From Climacteris rufus (lineage: Eukaryota > Chordata > Aves > Passeriformes > Climacteridae), in contig VZRZ01001295.1 in assembly GCA_013398175.1 (NCBI GenBank), positions 21,762-85,761 on the forward strand: a stretch of DNA of 64,000 bases, read 5' to 3'. Below the pieces are notes generated by a model. That model did no database searches. It saw only the letters and a list, made by a program, of their open reading frames with translations, and had not been told where the DNA came from. Position numbers and translations under genes: made by a program. Of the stretch, positions 1 to 12,730 are shown one piece after another; the first letter of the stretch is position 1; the number at the start of each line of letters is the position of its first letter.

Positions 1-2589
1 GGAGCTCTTCAGACTTACAAAGGAAGTTCATTTTCTAAAATTCCTTAATACAGGCATGTAACACCGAGAATTTATTCATGGTTAATAGTCAGTTTAATAT
101 TCAGTAATACATTTCCTAGCTTAATTTCCCATTCAGCTATCAGTCCAGGTGGCAGTGCTGTAGACAGGAGTCCACACATCGCACGTGTCACAGACAACTT
201 GCTGTTCCTGGAGCCGGGGTCCAGCCGCCCTCGGCGCTCGGCGCTGCCACTCTCCATTCACAGAACCGGGAGATTGACATTCTCCTTTGCTTTCTCCCCA
301 CTGCAACCAGGACTAGCAATTTTTTAGCAAGAAACATATTTAGGCCTGCTCTGCTGAAAGGTGTGAACATAATTTATTCTGGTTTCACTTGCAAAACATG
401 AAACCGGTTTCAGGTGGGCTCAGAATTTGCTGTTTGATCGTGTACCAAATGTCGTACCTAAATACAGAAGTCAGTTCTATACTTTTAGTCTTTGGCACAG
501 GTTACTGTTTAGGTAAACATATGTGATACCTTATCTGACTGTGTCAGAGTGTATCTCTCTGTAAATTTCCAAAGTACTGTGGGAAAACTCAGGAATTTAA
601 TGGGGGATGTATTTCAGCCATGTGTGTTTTAGCCACAGCACTTTACATTTAAATAAGTCCCATTCGCAACACCTTGAAAATATGCCTCATGCTTATTTAT
701 ACTGAATTCTTTTCCTGCTTCATCTGAAAAAAAGTTCATTTTATGGAGAGCAGATGTTTTTTAGCTTAATGCCTTTTTATTCACATGTTTTAGCTTTGTT
801 CAATAATTCTTAAGTACACTTGGGAATTCCAGAGCGTGTAATTGTCCTGCAAATTTGCTCAGAGCCCTGAGATGGCTCAGAGCTTGTCTGTCACTCAGCT
901 GCTGGACACACCAGTGGCCAAGAGTCTTTCTGATGACCCTTTACTTACGTATTTCTAAAACAATACTCGGGCAGCTTTGCTAAAGATTTATTTTACAGAT
1001 TAGGGATATTCAGCCCCTGAATAAATGAGCAATCGCAGGTCAGGGTGACACTAAGCATGCAAAGAGCTGACCCAGAAGCTGAGGAGGGGAAATTTTTGCA
1101 CTGGGGGAGCGTGGTATGACTGATTTCTTATTCATAAAGCATCATGGGATCTCCTGTACTGTTTGCTTTTTCCCCTGCAACTATGAACTTTGCTATTCCT
1201 TTGAAAAATGGAGTTTCGTATTGAAACCATACAAAGTATCTCACAAAGAAATGCAAGAAAAGCCTTTTGCTGGAAACAAATTTTAGATTTTAAACTTCAA
1301 AAGTTTGGAAAATATGAAAGAGTATGGGAGTTATTTGTGCTCCAGGGGTCCATCAACTGAATTTCTAAAGGGCTAATGTGGAAAAAGGTGTGATAAATCT
1401 GTGCATTTGTGTTCAGTGCTGCTCTGAAGGGGGAGAGGAACGGGCTGTACTGTAGAAGTTCAAATGGAAAATTATTGCTTATGCAAGAGGGGTCTGCAAT
1501 TACCAGGAAAGTATGCAATCTTGTGAAAATAAATTGCAATAGATACATACATAGATCACAACATTTTCTGCAGCATCAGCCACTTAAGCTCACATCTCCC
1601 AGTTTCATTTTGAATTTGAAGTTTCAATCCATCCAAAGCTGCAAGGCCAAACTCTTTTGAAATTTCCAAGTTTCATCTGCTTTTGATACAAAACTCTCAA
1701 CCATAAATTGACTTCACACTTCGTAATGAAACTCCAGACTCAGTGAATATTTGTGCTTTTTGTTTTATTGTAAAAGTTTGCCTTCCTGTATGAAAGTACT
1801 GCTTTTGCCCCTAAGGCTGAACTCACATGAACCCAATTTAACAAATTTGCTTTAAATAACTTTTTCAGGATTCTCTGAGTGCTGCTACAAAGGAAATTGT
1901 GTGGTGAGTAGTAGGCTCTGAATGCCCTAAGAGAGAAGAATGCACATAAGCAGGCGGGCACAGACCTCTTTGCTATTGGAGATGGCATTTTCAGAGAGAA
2001 TCTGAGCCCATGCCTCTTTCTTCCACCATAAAATTGCCTGTTTTGGCAGCATTTTCAGTGGTAGAGCAAGAGGCTTGATTGGAACATGAAGATGAAACAG
2101 GCTGCCAGTCAACCACTTTTTAATGTCTCTGTTGCCCCAGTTCCTTTCACGTTAAAAATTAGTTTATATTCCATTGGAGCTGACCATCAGTTCCAATACT
2201 GCATCTTTGGAGTCGTTTCCCCAAATTGTTCTTTTGGGCAAGAAATCTAATAACAAATGTGGAAAATCAAGTGTGAACGGACTCCTTCCCTAGGCTGTCT
2301 TATTGAAATAACATTTCATGCAAATAATCTCATTAGTGTAAAGATTTTGTTCCCTAGTTCCTACCAGTATCTTAAGTTTACATGATTGAGCTGTGAGCTG
2401 CTGTGGAAGACAGGGGGATTTGCAAGGATGACCATCACAAGATCCAGCATTAAATAGGCACAAAGCTGCAAACCCACATCCTCAGAGACTGCCCCTCATT
2501 CCCAGGGTGTGCCCTGTGTGGGGAATCACAGCCCTGCTTTGGAACCAGGCATTTGTCAAATGTTTCACAAGGTGGGGAGGGAAAAAAAA
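1..2589. other. noncoding sequence with a small CpG cluster at left edge
   Basis: No exon, RNA gene or transposon is recognisable here. The sequence is AT-rich and CpG-poor, except for a cluster near 178-270 listed separately. Open frames are all under about 85 codons, show no domain or signal-peptide pattern, and are what random AT-rich DNA gives. I see no tandem repeat longer than a few units. It is best described as intergenic or intronic single-copy DNA. Confidence 0.7.
178..270. promoter_or_regulatory. short CpG-dense cluster
   Basis: About nine CpG dinucleotides fall within roughly 90 bp, in a region otherwise nearly free of them. It includes a doubled TCGGCGC motif near 231-244. On the minus strand it reads as an open stretch beginning MESGSAERRGRLDPGSRNSK near 257, followed by less protein-like sequence. 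It could be a remnant regulatory site, a small unmethylated patch or part of an exon cut by the window edge. No TATA box, splice pair or known protein supports a gene, so the assignment stays weak. Confidence 0.25.
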
Positions 2590-3130
2590 ATAGGTAGATT
2601 TAATGATAAATAATAATGCACTGTCTCCAACATTAAAGGACATCATTGGCTCTCTTCTCCGTGGTGTAAATCAAGGTAATGTGTGAATCCTTTAAAAGTA
2701 ACATGGAATTTAAAATGGAAAATATGAGAAGCTAGTAGAATTACTGCTAAAATCATCCGTTTATTATCTAGGTGTGCTTAATAGCCTGCTAGCTGATGAA
2801 AAATCATTTGCTAACCCCAAGGAATGGTTCATTTTCCAACTCAATCATTCAGCCATGCATTGGCCAGAGCTTTTAAAAAATATACCTTGTATTACTTCTT
2901 TTGTCAATGTCTGGAGATAATTTATAATAGCAATAACTTCCATTAACACACCTACTAAGCAGTTTCCTCAGAACAGGTAAGATTTGTGGGTGGACTTGAG
3001 ATGTTTTAATAGCAAACCAATTATCCACCAATGATTCCAATGGTTTAAAGTGGTTTTTGGTTGGAATTCACTTATACAGTAATTAATAGACTGAGCTGTT
3101 CCGTGGTAATCAAGTTCCTGTGTATGGATT
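2590..3130. promoter_or_regulatory. candidate conserved noncoding element (AT-rich, homeodomain-type motifs)
   Basis: This block is AT-rich and dense in TAAT-type cores, for example around 2600-2625 and near 2940. It has no repeat character, no CpG and no credible open frame. Its texture resembles known vertebrate developmental enhancers. That is a pattern judgement, because conservation cannot be measured from one sequence. It may be ordinary AT-rich DNA. Confidence 0.25.
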
Positions 3131-6100
3131 GGCAGGTTTGTTTCTTATGTACATGAAGGTAAACTCGCCTTGCTCTGACAGTGCACCACAGCCCTGAGGA
3201 GAACAGCAGAAAGGGATCTTAACATAATTAGACTCTGTTTCCCACTTGCCTCACTGATAAGTATTTGGTGTTTCTGCAATAGATTTTTGCCCAGGCACTT
3301 CCCCACTGTTATCAGAACAGCCCTTCCAGTTGTTCACACAGCAGCTGAGCCCGAGAGCAGGTCCTGCTGGGCTGCCCCATGCTCAGGGTGTTCTGACCCA
3401 CTTACACGTCAGCCTCTCTCAGCTCTTGTGGCAGGCAAGGTGTAACTTTGCTCTCCTGGAAAAGAAACCCGGGGTTTATTTTCTCCCTGTACCTGGGGGC
3501 AGGTGTTTAGGGCAGCAGGGTGACAGTACACCTGGGTGCAGCAAACTTGCTGCCAATGGGAGCACTCCAAGGCCTGCCAAAGCGGGCTTGTGTCCTCTCC
3601 TCCTCCTCCTTGGCCACAACACCCATGTTCTGTGTTCCCAGCCATCAGCCAGGGTGCAGTTGGTACAAAGAGAGGAAATTTGGTGTAGCTCTCTGGTCTG
3701 GTTTACCATTTGCTCAGGTGAACACCAGCACCAAGCAAAGGAAGGGACAGGAACATGTGTGGAGCAGATCAGAGGACATGGAAAACTTCTTTTGGTATCA
3801 ATTAACCATTAGATTTGCTCAGCTGGGTACTAAACAAATGAACCTTCTGGAGCTCGGATTTAAAGAGGGGAGGCACTCCAAGAATGCCCTTAGCAAAGAA
3901 GCTGCCTTTTATAGATGTAAGGGTTCCTCCATGGTGCTTTTACAGGATATTACAGCTTGAAGTTTAACAAGATAGTTTTAAATTCTGAATATTTTCTTTT
4001 GTTCCTTTGATACCAGAAGTCTTATAAGTGGGGGGGAAAGAAGAGAAAAGAAAAATAGAAGCTAAACCTTAAGCATCAGAAATCAGATCTAAGAAGGTAT
4101 TTTTCTTACTCCTTTGGATAAGTTCATGTGTTTTATCACTTGAATCCAAGTCAAAGATGCTTTTGGAAATCTCTGGGATTTGTGCAGAGCAGGGAATGTG
4201 TGCTCTGGCGATTGATGCTGCTGTCCCACAGGTTTGCTGTGCAGTGTTGTTATGCTTAGTTGGTAAAGCCCTACATTAAGTCATGTGTGCTCTGAAGGGG
4301 TTCAGGGATCATTGAGGTTTTTTTCAGTTTCTTGAACATGATTAGATTTTTTGTAATTTGCATTTTTAGCCACTAAACAGTGATACATTATATTTAGAAA
4401 ATGAGATGCTCTGAGTGTTAGCAAGATGTGACAGTGACAAATCTTATGAACGCTAATACTGAAACCCATCATAGTTCAAGTCCCACTTGCTGTATTATGG
4501 CTTAGTCTAAGGTTTGGGAGGGGGAATGTTCTAGTTATCAAGTTGTCACTGTTCAAATGCCATTTTTGTGCTTAATTTAAAAACAATATGCAATTGTGAA
4601 AGCTGTATTTAGTGGCTGTGATACCTTTAGAAAAACGTACAAAGAAAAAGTCTCTTCCCCAAAGGTCACAAGTAGGTCACAGATTTGCAGCTTTTGCAGT
4701 GTGTCCTACATACATCTTGTGCTTATGGAGTCTGTACAAATGTACAGCCAACACCTAATCAGGGAAAAATATATCCTGAGCTCCCTGAGTTGGTACCTGT
4801 AGTGTTAAGTGTCTGTCAGAGTTTCTATTGTGATCACCCTTTCAGGGATTTATCACTCAGCTCTAATACCTGGCTCCAGGCTAAAAATTGGCATGCAAGA
4901 AAGCAGATTTGGTTTAAAGATATATTGAAGCTGCAGAACTGGGGAAAGTCACTCTCTGGCTTCTGTTTTCAACAGTGTGTCTGAGTGAGAGCCTGGGGAT
5001 TTGAGTGTCTCTGCAATACCTGGGGGAAGGGTTTGGGATCCCAGCTGCCTGCAGGAGATGCCAGCCCTGAGCTGCCCTGTCCTGCTGGAAGGTTGAGGGG
5101 CCAAACATCACCTTGCACATGCACAGGAAGCACTGTTGGTGTTGCACAGTGCTGCATTTTGGGTTGGAAACCCCAGAGACACTGGGCCTTTGACCTGACC
5201 AGGGAGCAGCACTAGGATTCCTCTAATATGTGATACATTGCTCTCGCTTCTGAAATCATAATAATAAAAAAAGCTAATATAAAGTATCATAACTTCTGCA
5301 ATTGAGGTAAAATAGGGCATGGTTCTACAAAGCAGAAACTGTTTTCTGATGTCTTCTGGGATAGTACAGCCACTGCTTGTCCCTCATGCAAGCAGACTCA
5401 CAAGATAAAGCAGAGGCACTTGGTATCTGGTCATCTGAAACTGCATTTCCTCTTGTTGCTTCCTTTACACTGAGCTTTTGGCCTGACACTTTTTCTCTGC
5501 AGTTCCCCTCTGATAAGTCCCTCACCACCCTTTTTTCATTCCTATTTTATTGTTCCCAAAGTGCAGTAAGTTTTTTGGAGGGAGCAAAAAAATAAAATCA
5601 TGGTGTTAAGGACTTTACCATCTTTAGGTTAAACCCTGTAGAGTTCCCACTCTGACTGACATCAGAGATCACAATGAGTGTTCGGGAGCTCCTCATTTCC
5701 AGTCCTTCAGTCAATATTCAGCGGGTTGAGGGTGTGTAACAATATACATTGATATATTAGAGACTGCATTGTGCTGTCTAACCAATCATCCATAAATTGT
5801 AAGAGGACTACACGCATCATTTAGGAAAAAAAAAAAAAAAAAACAACAAGAAACTGGGAAGCAACAAACGTTTTCATGTTAAAAGTCTGGGCTTTGCTGA
5901 TGCCAGCTGAAGAAACGTGGAGTTAAAGCTGTGATGTACCAGCCCACCTTTGTAATCCTCCCAGGCACGGGGGAACAGATTGAGAGCGGAGTGGGAGCAC
6001 GTGAGCTCAGCATGCTTTGGATTTTAAGGAGGGATGGGGTTACAAGACCTTTCACATTGTTTTGACCTCGCAGTGTTTCTGTGAGCAGTGCTTCCATGTG

Positions 6101-7952
6101 GTTACCCCATGCTCTGGTGTGTGATAATCAGTGAACAGCCTGGTGGTGCAGTCAGTGCTCCACTCTCTCATCGTGGGTATGCTATCTGCAGGCATTTATA
6201 ATTCACTTAGAACTCTTCCAACACATTCTATACCAAACTCATTGATCTTTTGTTTTCAGAATATAAACAAATTATGCGTTTGTTTTGTGCCATTTGTTTT
6301 TGTAATTTTTTTAATAAAAATCAGTTATGGTAAAGAGTTAAATATGCTAAATTTGCACATTGTAACTGCTGGCAAGATTTTGGAGTCTTTGTGTACTGCA
6401 GATATTTTGGTGTTAGTTGACATTACTGGATAGAGGCAGCACAGATAGATCTGCTTTGTTAGAGCTGGGATTTCTACCAACCAGGGTTTCTACCTTTTGT
6501 CTCCAGCAATCTCTCAAGACTGTTCAGACTACACATTTTTTCCAAGAGGAAACAAAGCAGATAGCATCCTTTAGCAGGCGTAAGTCCAACAAATGTCAAA
6601 TTCTGAACAACATTACTTTGTGTCTCTATTTAACATTAAAGCTGATGGCTTTTTGACAGGTTTATAGCTGACAACTTCCATAGCCAGTCATGCAGTTTGA
6701 GCTAATTTGATGAATCAACTTGATGTTCTATAGTCCCAGTTGGCTTCAATAGCGTATGTGCTCAATTTTCTGCTGGAGGTCAAAAATAAGCTTTGAAATT
6801 TGGCTAATCCCATCACATCCGCAGAACATGTCTGGTGGAATAATCTTTGGACATGAAGCCTTGACTAATGCCAGAAATAGAAAGGAAAACTTAGTAATTT
6901 CATTAGAGCCATCAATCATGAGTCGTGTAGGCACAGCAATCAGGGGTCTCGTGTCCAGCAATTTGCTTGTGAGCTTTCAAATGCTTTAGTGGTCAGGGTA
7001 GGAGGAGGAACATTCCTCAAGCCTGGGTCTTGTTCTGGAGGAAAATGGGCCTTATTGTTAAAGTACATTTGAACAAATGTTAACTGAATGAGAGAATGCC
7101 AAGATTTTCTAATTGTGTCTTTCCTGAAAAGATGGGCTCTGCTGTGGCAGTGGGATATGTTAAAATGCCCTGGACTGGGCTGGTTTTAGAACTGCAATTT
7201 TTATGGTAAAGTCATTACCAGTCGTGAGATTTAAAGTGTCTCAGATAACCAAGCAGCAATGAATGCATTGCAAAGTCTAACACCAGATTGAATAGATTTC
7301 CCCAACAACGTATTTGGTCCTTATCCATTTTTAAAGGGTTTTAGGCGTACAAATTTCAGTCTAACTTGATGCTTGCACTTTTGGGCATTAACATTGCTCC
7401 AAACTAAAAGCTTCAGCTTTCACCAAGGCTTGGCATTGGAAAGGCACAGAAGTAACTGTGCTGCAGTGTCCTGTCACATTTTGGTAAAACACTTGTGGTC
7501 ACTGAAGGTTTCAGTGCCACTGACCATGGTTGCACAAGGTTCTCTTAAATGCAAAGATTTTCTTAAATGCAATGACAATTTGTTGTCTTTTTCTGCCTGG
7601 AAGCCTCCTAGAAGTCATTCTGAAATCTGAATCACCTGATGCCTGTCTTGGGACTTTGATTCCTGTAAAGATTTTGGTGTGCACTTCAGCAGTGACTTGG
7701 CAGTGGCTGGGGCAGAGTGCAGGGACAAGGAAGGAGGCCTGCAGGGCTGTCCTGGTGCAAGGAATCTGTCTCTGACAGAGACACCCACTCTGCACTTTTG
7801 CTTTTGCTTGCATGTGTCTTGTTATGATGAGAAGGAGCAAAGTTTGGACACCCCTTTCTGGTCCAGTCCTTCCCTGGGAGGCAGAACACGTCAGGCTTTG
7901 TGAGAGGGCTTCCTCGTTCAGAGAAATCTGGCCTTGGCAACTGGATGCATGT
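3131..7952. other. noncoding sequence, no gene seen
   Basis: This stretch holds GC-richer patches at about 3330-3700 and 4985-5215 and AT-rich DNA elsewhere. A purine-only run lies at about 4030-4055 and an 18-base A-tract at 5826-5843. Open frames of up to 160 codons around 3330-3960 and 7511-7966 coincide with GC-richer DNA. They have overlapping open frames on the other strand and show no protein family features, so they are not called as genes. Confidence 0.65.
5826..5843. repeat. A-tract (A18)
   Basis: A run of 18 adenines interrupts ordinary sequence. There is no upstream retrotransposon or processed gene copy that I can recognise, and no target-site duplication was found by eye. It is a simple homopolymer. 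Confidence 0.95.
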
Positions 7953-7974
7953 ACACACACACACACACATATAT
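7953..7974. repeat. (AC)8 microsatellite with short AT extension
   Basis: Seventeen bases of alternating AC run directly into three AT units. The array is short and perfect, and may be length-polymorphic. Confidence 0.95.
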
Positions 7975-8258
7975 CTGTATGTGAATTTGTTCAATTCAGG
8001 GGCCACTAGCACAGGATGAAGGCGTTTTTCTGCCTCTAGAGCTGATGACATTCCTGCTCCTGCTCCGTGCCCTGGCCACAGCAGCACATTCCCATCACTG
8101 AGCCACCCTTCACCTCCCTCCTTCACTCACTGCCTGATGCACACAAGATCCAGCTGAGATGAGTCATGGTCATGGAGTTGTGTTTATTAGCAGGATGTAC
8201 TGAATCACCAGATTGGATGCAAGAAAAGTATCAAATACATCTATAGATACACTGCATA

Positions 8259-8269
8259 TGTGTGTGTGT
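8259..8269. repeat. (TG)5 microsatellite
   Basis: This is a short perfect TG run flanked by CATA on the left and ACGTAC on the right. Confidence 0.9.
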
Positions 8270-9565
8270 ACGTACTTTTGTATTCTATTTCCAGGGATTA
8301 GAGCTGAACTAGTACTGGCACTAAATTAGGCAGCAAGCAGATCTAGGTCTGCTTCCCTTTTTTTTCTTGCTCTGAGTAGTAATTCACATTACATCAAAGG
8401 AGTGGATTTTTAAGAAACACTTTTGATTCTTAACTTGAATTTGTAACAATTTAGATGATTTACAATGAGAGAGTCGTTTGATAAGGAATGACACAGAGTC
8501 TGAGCATTTATATGCATACCAAACAATTGTAATGAAACCTGGAGATTGGACTTTTCCCTATCAGCGTTTCAGAATGTTTAATTCCCTTTTTTTAACTGCC
8601 TTCTTCTTGGTGTACATAAATATGTAATATTAACCTAGGTTCACCTTTGCCTTGTAGTAACAAATTGTTCTCTCTGCATTCATAACTGATGTTCCTGAGG
8701 TCAGTCTATTTTCCTGAAGTTTGCCAGTGTGCTATTTCCACGGAAATTTTTCAATTTGGGCATTTAATGAGAAGAAACAACTAAAATAGGCTGCACTAGA
8801 TTTGTCTGGAGGAGCAGCACGGTGGCTGACTGCAGAGCTGGGGATGAATTGCGTCAGCACATCTTGGTGGGGCCAGCTCAGCATCCTTGCTTTGCCTCCT
8901 GAATCTGCCGCTGCTCTGATGGGCAGGGTGCCAGCCGGCAGCAAACTGGGCCCTGAGTTCTGCTCCTTCTTCTTATGGCATCAGCAGCTGCTTGTGTTAC
9001 CAGTTAGGGAACTTCAGTCCCTCTCTGGCTGGTCCTGGAGCCTTCAGGAATACTGGCATGAAAGCATTCAAAAATAAAGGCAAACAAGGGGGTTGGTCCC
9101 AGTCATTTGTCCCTGCACGCATTAAGTGATGTGTTTAGCAGTGCTTTAACACCTTATTTATGATAAGAGAAGGAAATGACAGTCTAGCACAGAAATCCCC
9201 TGAACTTAATTTGGCCCAGTCTCAAGGGGCTTTTGCGATTTTGCCTCCATTTTATTTTAAACTTTTCTGTGTATTAGTTCATGGGAAGTTTGAGACCTGT
9301 TTACCAGGTAATCTGATCAACACTATGACTCACCCCACACTTAGAGAAAAAGAAAACCATAATGAGACAGGCAGGTGGGGAAGAGCTTTCAATGTTAATA
9401 TATTTATATTAGTTGTGAAATATCCTTCCAGAAAATAGCTATTTGTTTTCTATGCATTACGGAAAAATCTGCATGTGCACATGATCACCTTGGTGTGTTT
9501 TTTGTGGCATCTCCAGGCTTCCAATGGCCTGAGGGGCTGAGAATGCTGAGTTCCCCAGTGCACCA

Positions 9566-9583
9566 TGGTGGTGGTGGTGGTGG
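9566..9583. repeat. (TGG)6 trinucleotide microsatellite
   Basis: Six perfect TGG units occupy 18 bp. On the minus strand one frame reads as a run of histidines and another as prolines, which is only the translation of the microsatellite. The opposing frames around it are short and unconvincing. Confidence 0.95.
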
Positions 9584-12539
9584 AGTGAGGGTCTGAAGTT
9601 TGCTCTGCAGTGCTGAGGTGCCTGGATTGTGGAGTGCATGTACAGGAAGCCAGGGAAGGCAGAGAGGAGAAGGACACACAGCTGAGAAGAGAAGGAGGTG
9701 CAATTGTGTGTCCAGAGTCTACTACTCTGGCTGGACGTGATGGAAGGAGAAAGAAATTTGCTGTAGCAGAAGGTCCCTTCCTCGCCTGTGTTTTGATGTA
9801 TCTCCAGTGCTTTGTCTGCTTACATGTTCATAAAACATTATGCATTTGAAAATAGCAGCTTTCCCAGTGCCATATGCTGAGAAATCTTAAGTACAGTCTT
9901 AAAAATCATGAGTGGCTTAGGGACTTAATATTTTTTTTAATAACACATATCGGATTCTTACAGTTTGCTTTCTACTTTTAGAGCTGGTATGTTCTTGATT
10001 TCAGGCTTTTCCCTGTGACCATAAAAGCTGCATGTTTTCTTTTCGTTGTTTTTGTTTTAAATGAAATATGAGAGGCTCACAAAGCTGCAGAACTGGAGGA
10101 AACAAGCTTTAAAGACAAGTACTAACTATCCTGAGACCAGCGATAAAAGGAGAATTGGCTCCACTGAAAAATGGTCCTGATTTCACACACAGCCCCGTCC
10201 CAGTTCCACAGCTGATTTATGTGCAGCTACCTCGGTTGTGCACACTGAAACCAGGGGCATTCCATGGGCAAGTGACTGAGCAGGAATTCCTGGGGACAGT
10301 TATCCGTCTTCCCCGTGCACTCTTGGGATGTGCATGTTTTGCATTGGCAATGGCAAATTCCGTGTATTTTGCACATTTGTCCCATAATAATTGGCCAAAT
10401 ATTTGTTCTTAACAGCTCCTGTTGCTATATTGTCAAATTCCTTGCTAGGCTGCTTTGGCATTTATATTCCATACACTTATGATTTGAAGGGAACCATAAT
10501 GCAAACACATTATGAACACAAATCCTAGCCACACATCCTATTTTTCAGTTCCCAGTTGCAGGTGTTCAAAAGGAGAAGTCAGTGGTTATCCAGGAATTTG
10601 GGATCGACAGATCCTATTCAACAATCTTCTGTTGAGTGCTCAGAAATAAAGGATTCAAGGATTACTGGGTTTTTAGCCACTAATGTTCTTCTACTACTCT
10701 GAAGTGTAGACAGGAGTCTTTAGTGACCTAAATCTGCCCAGAATACAACCTAAGGATTTGGGTTTAGAGCTTTCCTACCTGACTAACTTGAAACATCCCA
10801 TACAATTACAATGCTAGGGACTCAGATCTATGGTAAAACAAACATCATTTTTTCTGTTTGCAACATCATATGAGTATGTTTTTCTTTGTTAAACCAAAAA
10901 GGAGAACGATGTACAAATCTTTCTGACTTAAGTAAACTGAAGGTGTTGTGGAGAGCTCCACTCAGGCATTGAAGGACAAAAGTTGAGCTTAAGTCCTTCA
11001 AACCCCCATATGGTAATTCTTAAGTTTCCTTTTTGCATATGTAAGTAACAGATGCTGCAGTGCCTTCAGATTCCTGCCATACCTTCCAAAATACGCACAA
11101 TATATGCAGCCATTGCAGGTCTGGAGATTGTATCTGTCAAGGCTGGCTGCACGTGCAAGAAACATGATGGTGAAATATGTGGCAAGCATGGGAACTGTAT
11201 GGACAAGGAGTTCTGTGCTTGAACCCTTCAAAGGAGCCTGACAGTGGCCAACTGAAGGGTCGATGCATTCAGGAAACTCTGTCCCTTGCCCCAAGAAAAT
11301 CAGATGACACCAGTGTATCATCTACCACTCTTTCCACATTTTGTCTGATACGCTTCTTATTTGACTCTAAGTCTCTCCTACAGCTACAGAGACAATAAAA
11401 TGACCTTGAGGGCACAGAGCAGGTCAGGGTCTCCTTGGGGTGCATTTTACCCAAGTGTGTTTTGGTATAGTGGCACTGATACCTTCTACAGACAAAATAT
11501 TCACAGCTAAATAAGGAAAAAAGAAGCTGATGGTTTTTGTTCCCTTTAGTGAGGTTGTGGTGGTAAGAAAGGAAATGGTACCATTGTTTGAGCCCCTGAT
11601 CTTCCCAGGGATCTCTGTGTTCAGGATTTTGACCACACAACATGACTTGGTCGCCAGTTTGATGAAGAATTTGTCCTGTGGCCCCACCCCAGCTGGGATC
11701 ACAAATGTCTCTGTGGCAAATATGTGACAGTTGGTTGTGTGTTGAGGGAGCGTTTGAAACTTTAACAGCAATCTTTTGTACTTTGTTGGTTTTAACTTTT
11801 CAAATCATAGAAAAGTTCTTATCCACATCCTATTGTTCCTCTGTGGATCTACCTGCTGTGCCTACCTTGCCATGCCAGAGGAGAGGCATTGTCTGCTCTC
11901 ACAGCCTCTGAGCTGCTTCACACTGAGCAGGAATTCACAGGCTTTTCAACTTTTGGAGAGTTTTCTGAGGTGCAGCAGTTTGTCCTTTTTTCCTCCCCTC
12001 TCTCTTGCGCTGTGTGTGAGGTGCTGCAGAGCCTTTCCTCACACATCCTGCAACCTGAGCCCGGCTTTGATCCCAGGGACCAGGAACACACTCAGGGGAT
12101 GTTTCCACGCTGACTGAGGTTGTGTTGGAGCAGGCACTGGCACTGGCTCCCTCGTGTCCTACCTATCCATGACTACCAAGAGGCCAGACAGATCCAGATT
12201 TCTGAAGACTAAATTAAACTCAATTTTCTGAGTCAGAAAAACATGTTTGTTTCTTAGTTACTGTATGATGTGCTTCTCTGTTGACTTGAAATGTATTCTG
12301 TAATCCCATGCATATGTGATTTCCTTCTTGGTACTCCAGAGTGCACTCTATAGATAACACTTTCATGGTATTTTAAATTCCTATATCTTGACTGTTTTCA
12401 GAGAAATGAATATGATTTAACCTTCTTTAGAGCAAGGATAAACTTTGAAACGAAAACTAACATATGGTCTGTATGCTATTTTTATAACTTTATTTTATAA
12501 TTTCCGAGCTGATTTGGAGAGCTGATTATTATTTAAGGA

Positions 12540-12730
12540 GTGAAGCAGGCTGTCAGTGCGAGGGCTGCAGTGCTCCCGTGGCTCAGCCCTCGGCTCTGCC
12601 CAGTCCAGCTGCAGGGGAGCCCTGCAGGAGAGGGGCTGGAGGTCCCTGCTGTGGCCCACGGGCAGAGCTGCTCGGGGAAAACCTCCTGCTCACCCCTGGA
12701 GCGGCCGGCTGCAGCAAGAGCCTGTTAGTC
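12540..12730. other. GC-rich islet in AT-rich DNA
   Basis: About 190 bp of clearly GC-rich sequence with several CpGs sits between AT-rich flanks. Three overlapping plus-strand frames remain open for 62-88 codons, as expected from a low stop-codon rate. None has a recognisable domain. It could be an isolated exon, a regulatory islet or a patch raised by GC-biased gene conversion. Confidence 0.4.

Larger units (their letters stand above)
7975..12539. other. noncoding sequence with short microsatellites
   Basis: No gene is supported. The stretch has a GC-richer patch at about 8800-9060 and two short microsatellites listed separately. A minus-strand open stretch at 11424-11771 contains hydrophobic alternation and paired cysteines but matches nothing I recognise; it is discussed as a finding. 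The rest is AT-rich single-copy DNA. Confidence 0.6.

Noticed and set aside
3330..3960. Overlapping plus-strand frames of 160 and 146 codons
   Set aside because: Two frames plus opposing minus-strand frames are open at once in a GC-richer patch. Neither shows a protein-family pattern.
4030..4055. 26-base purine-only run with triplex potential
   Set aside because: Not mirror-symmetric, short, and common in vertebrate DNA.
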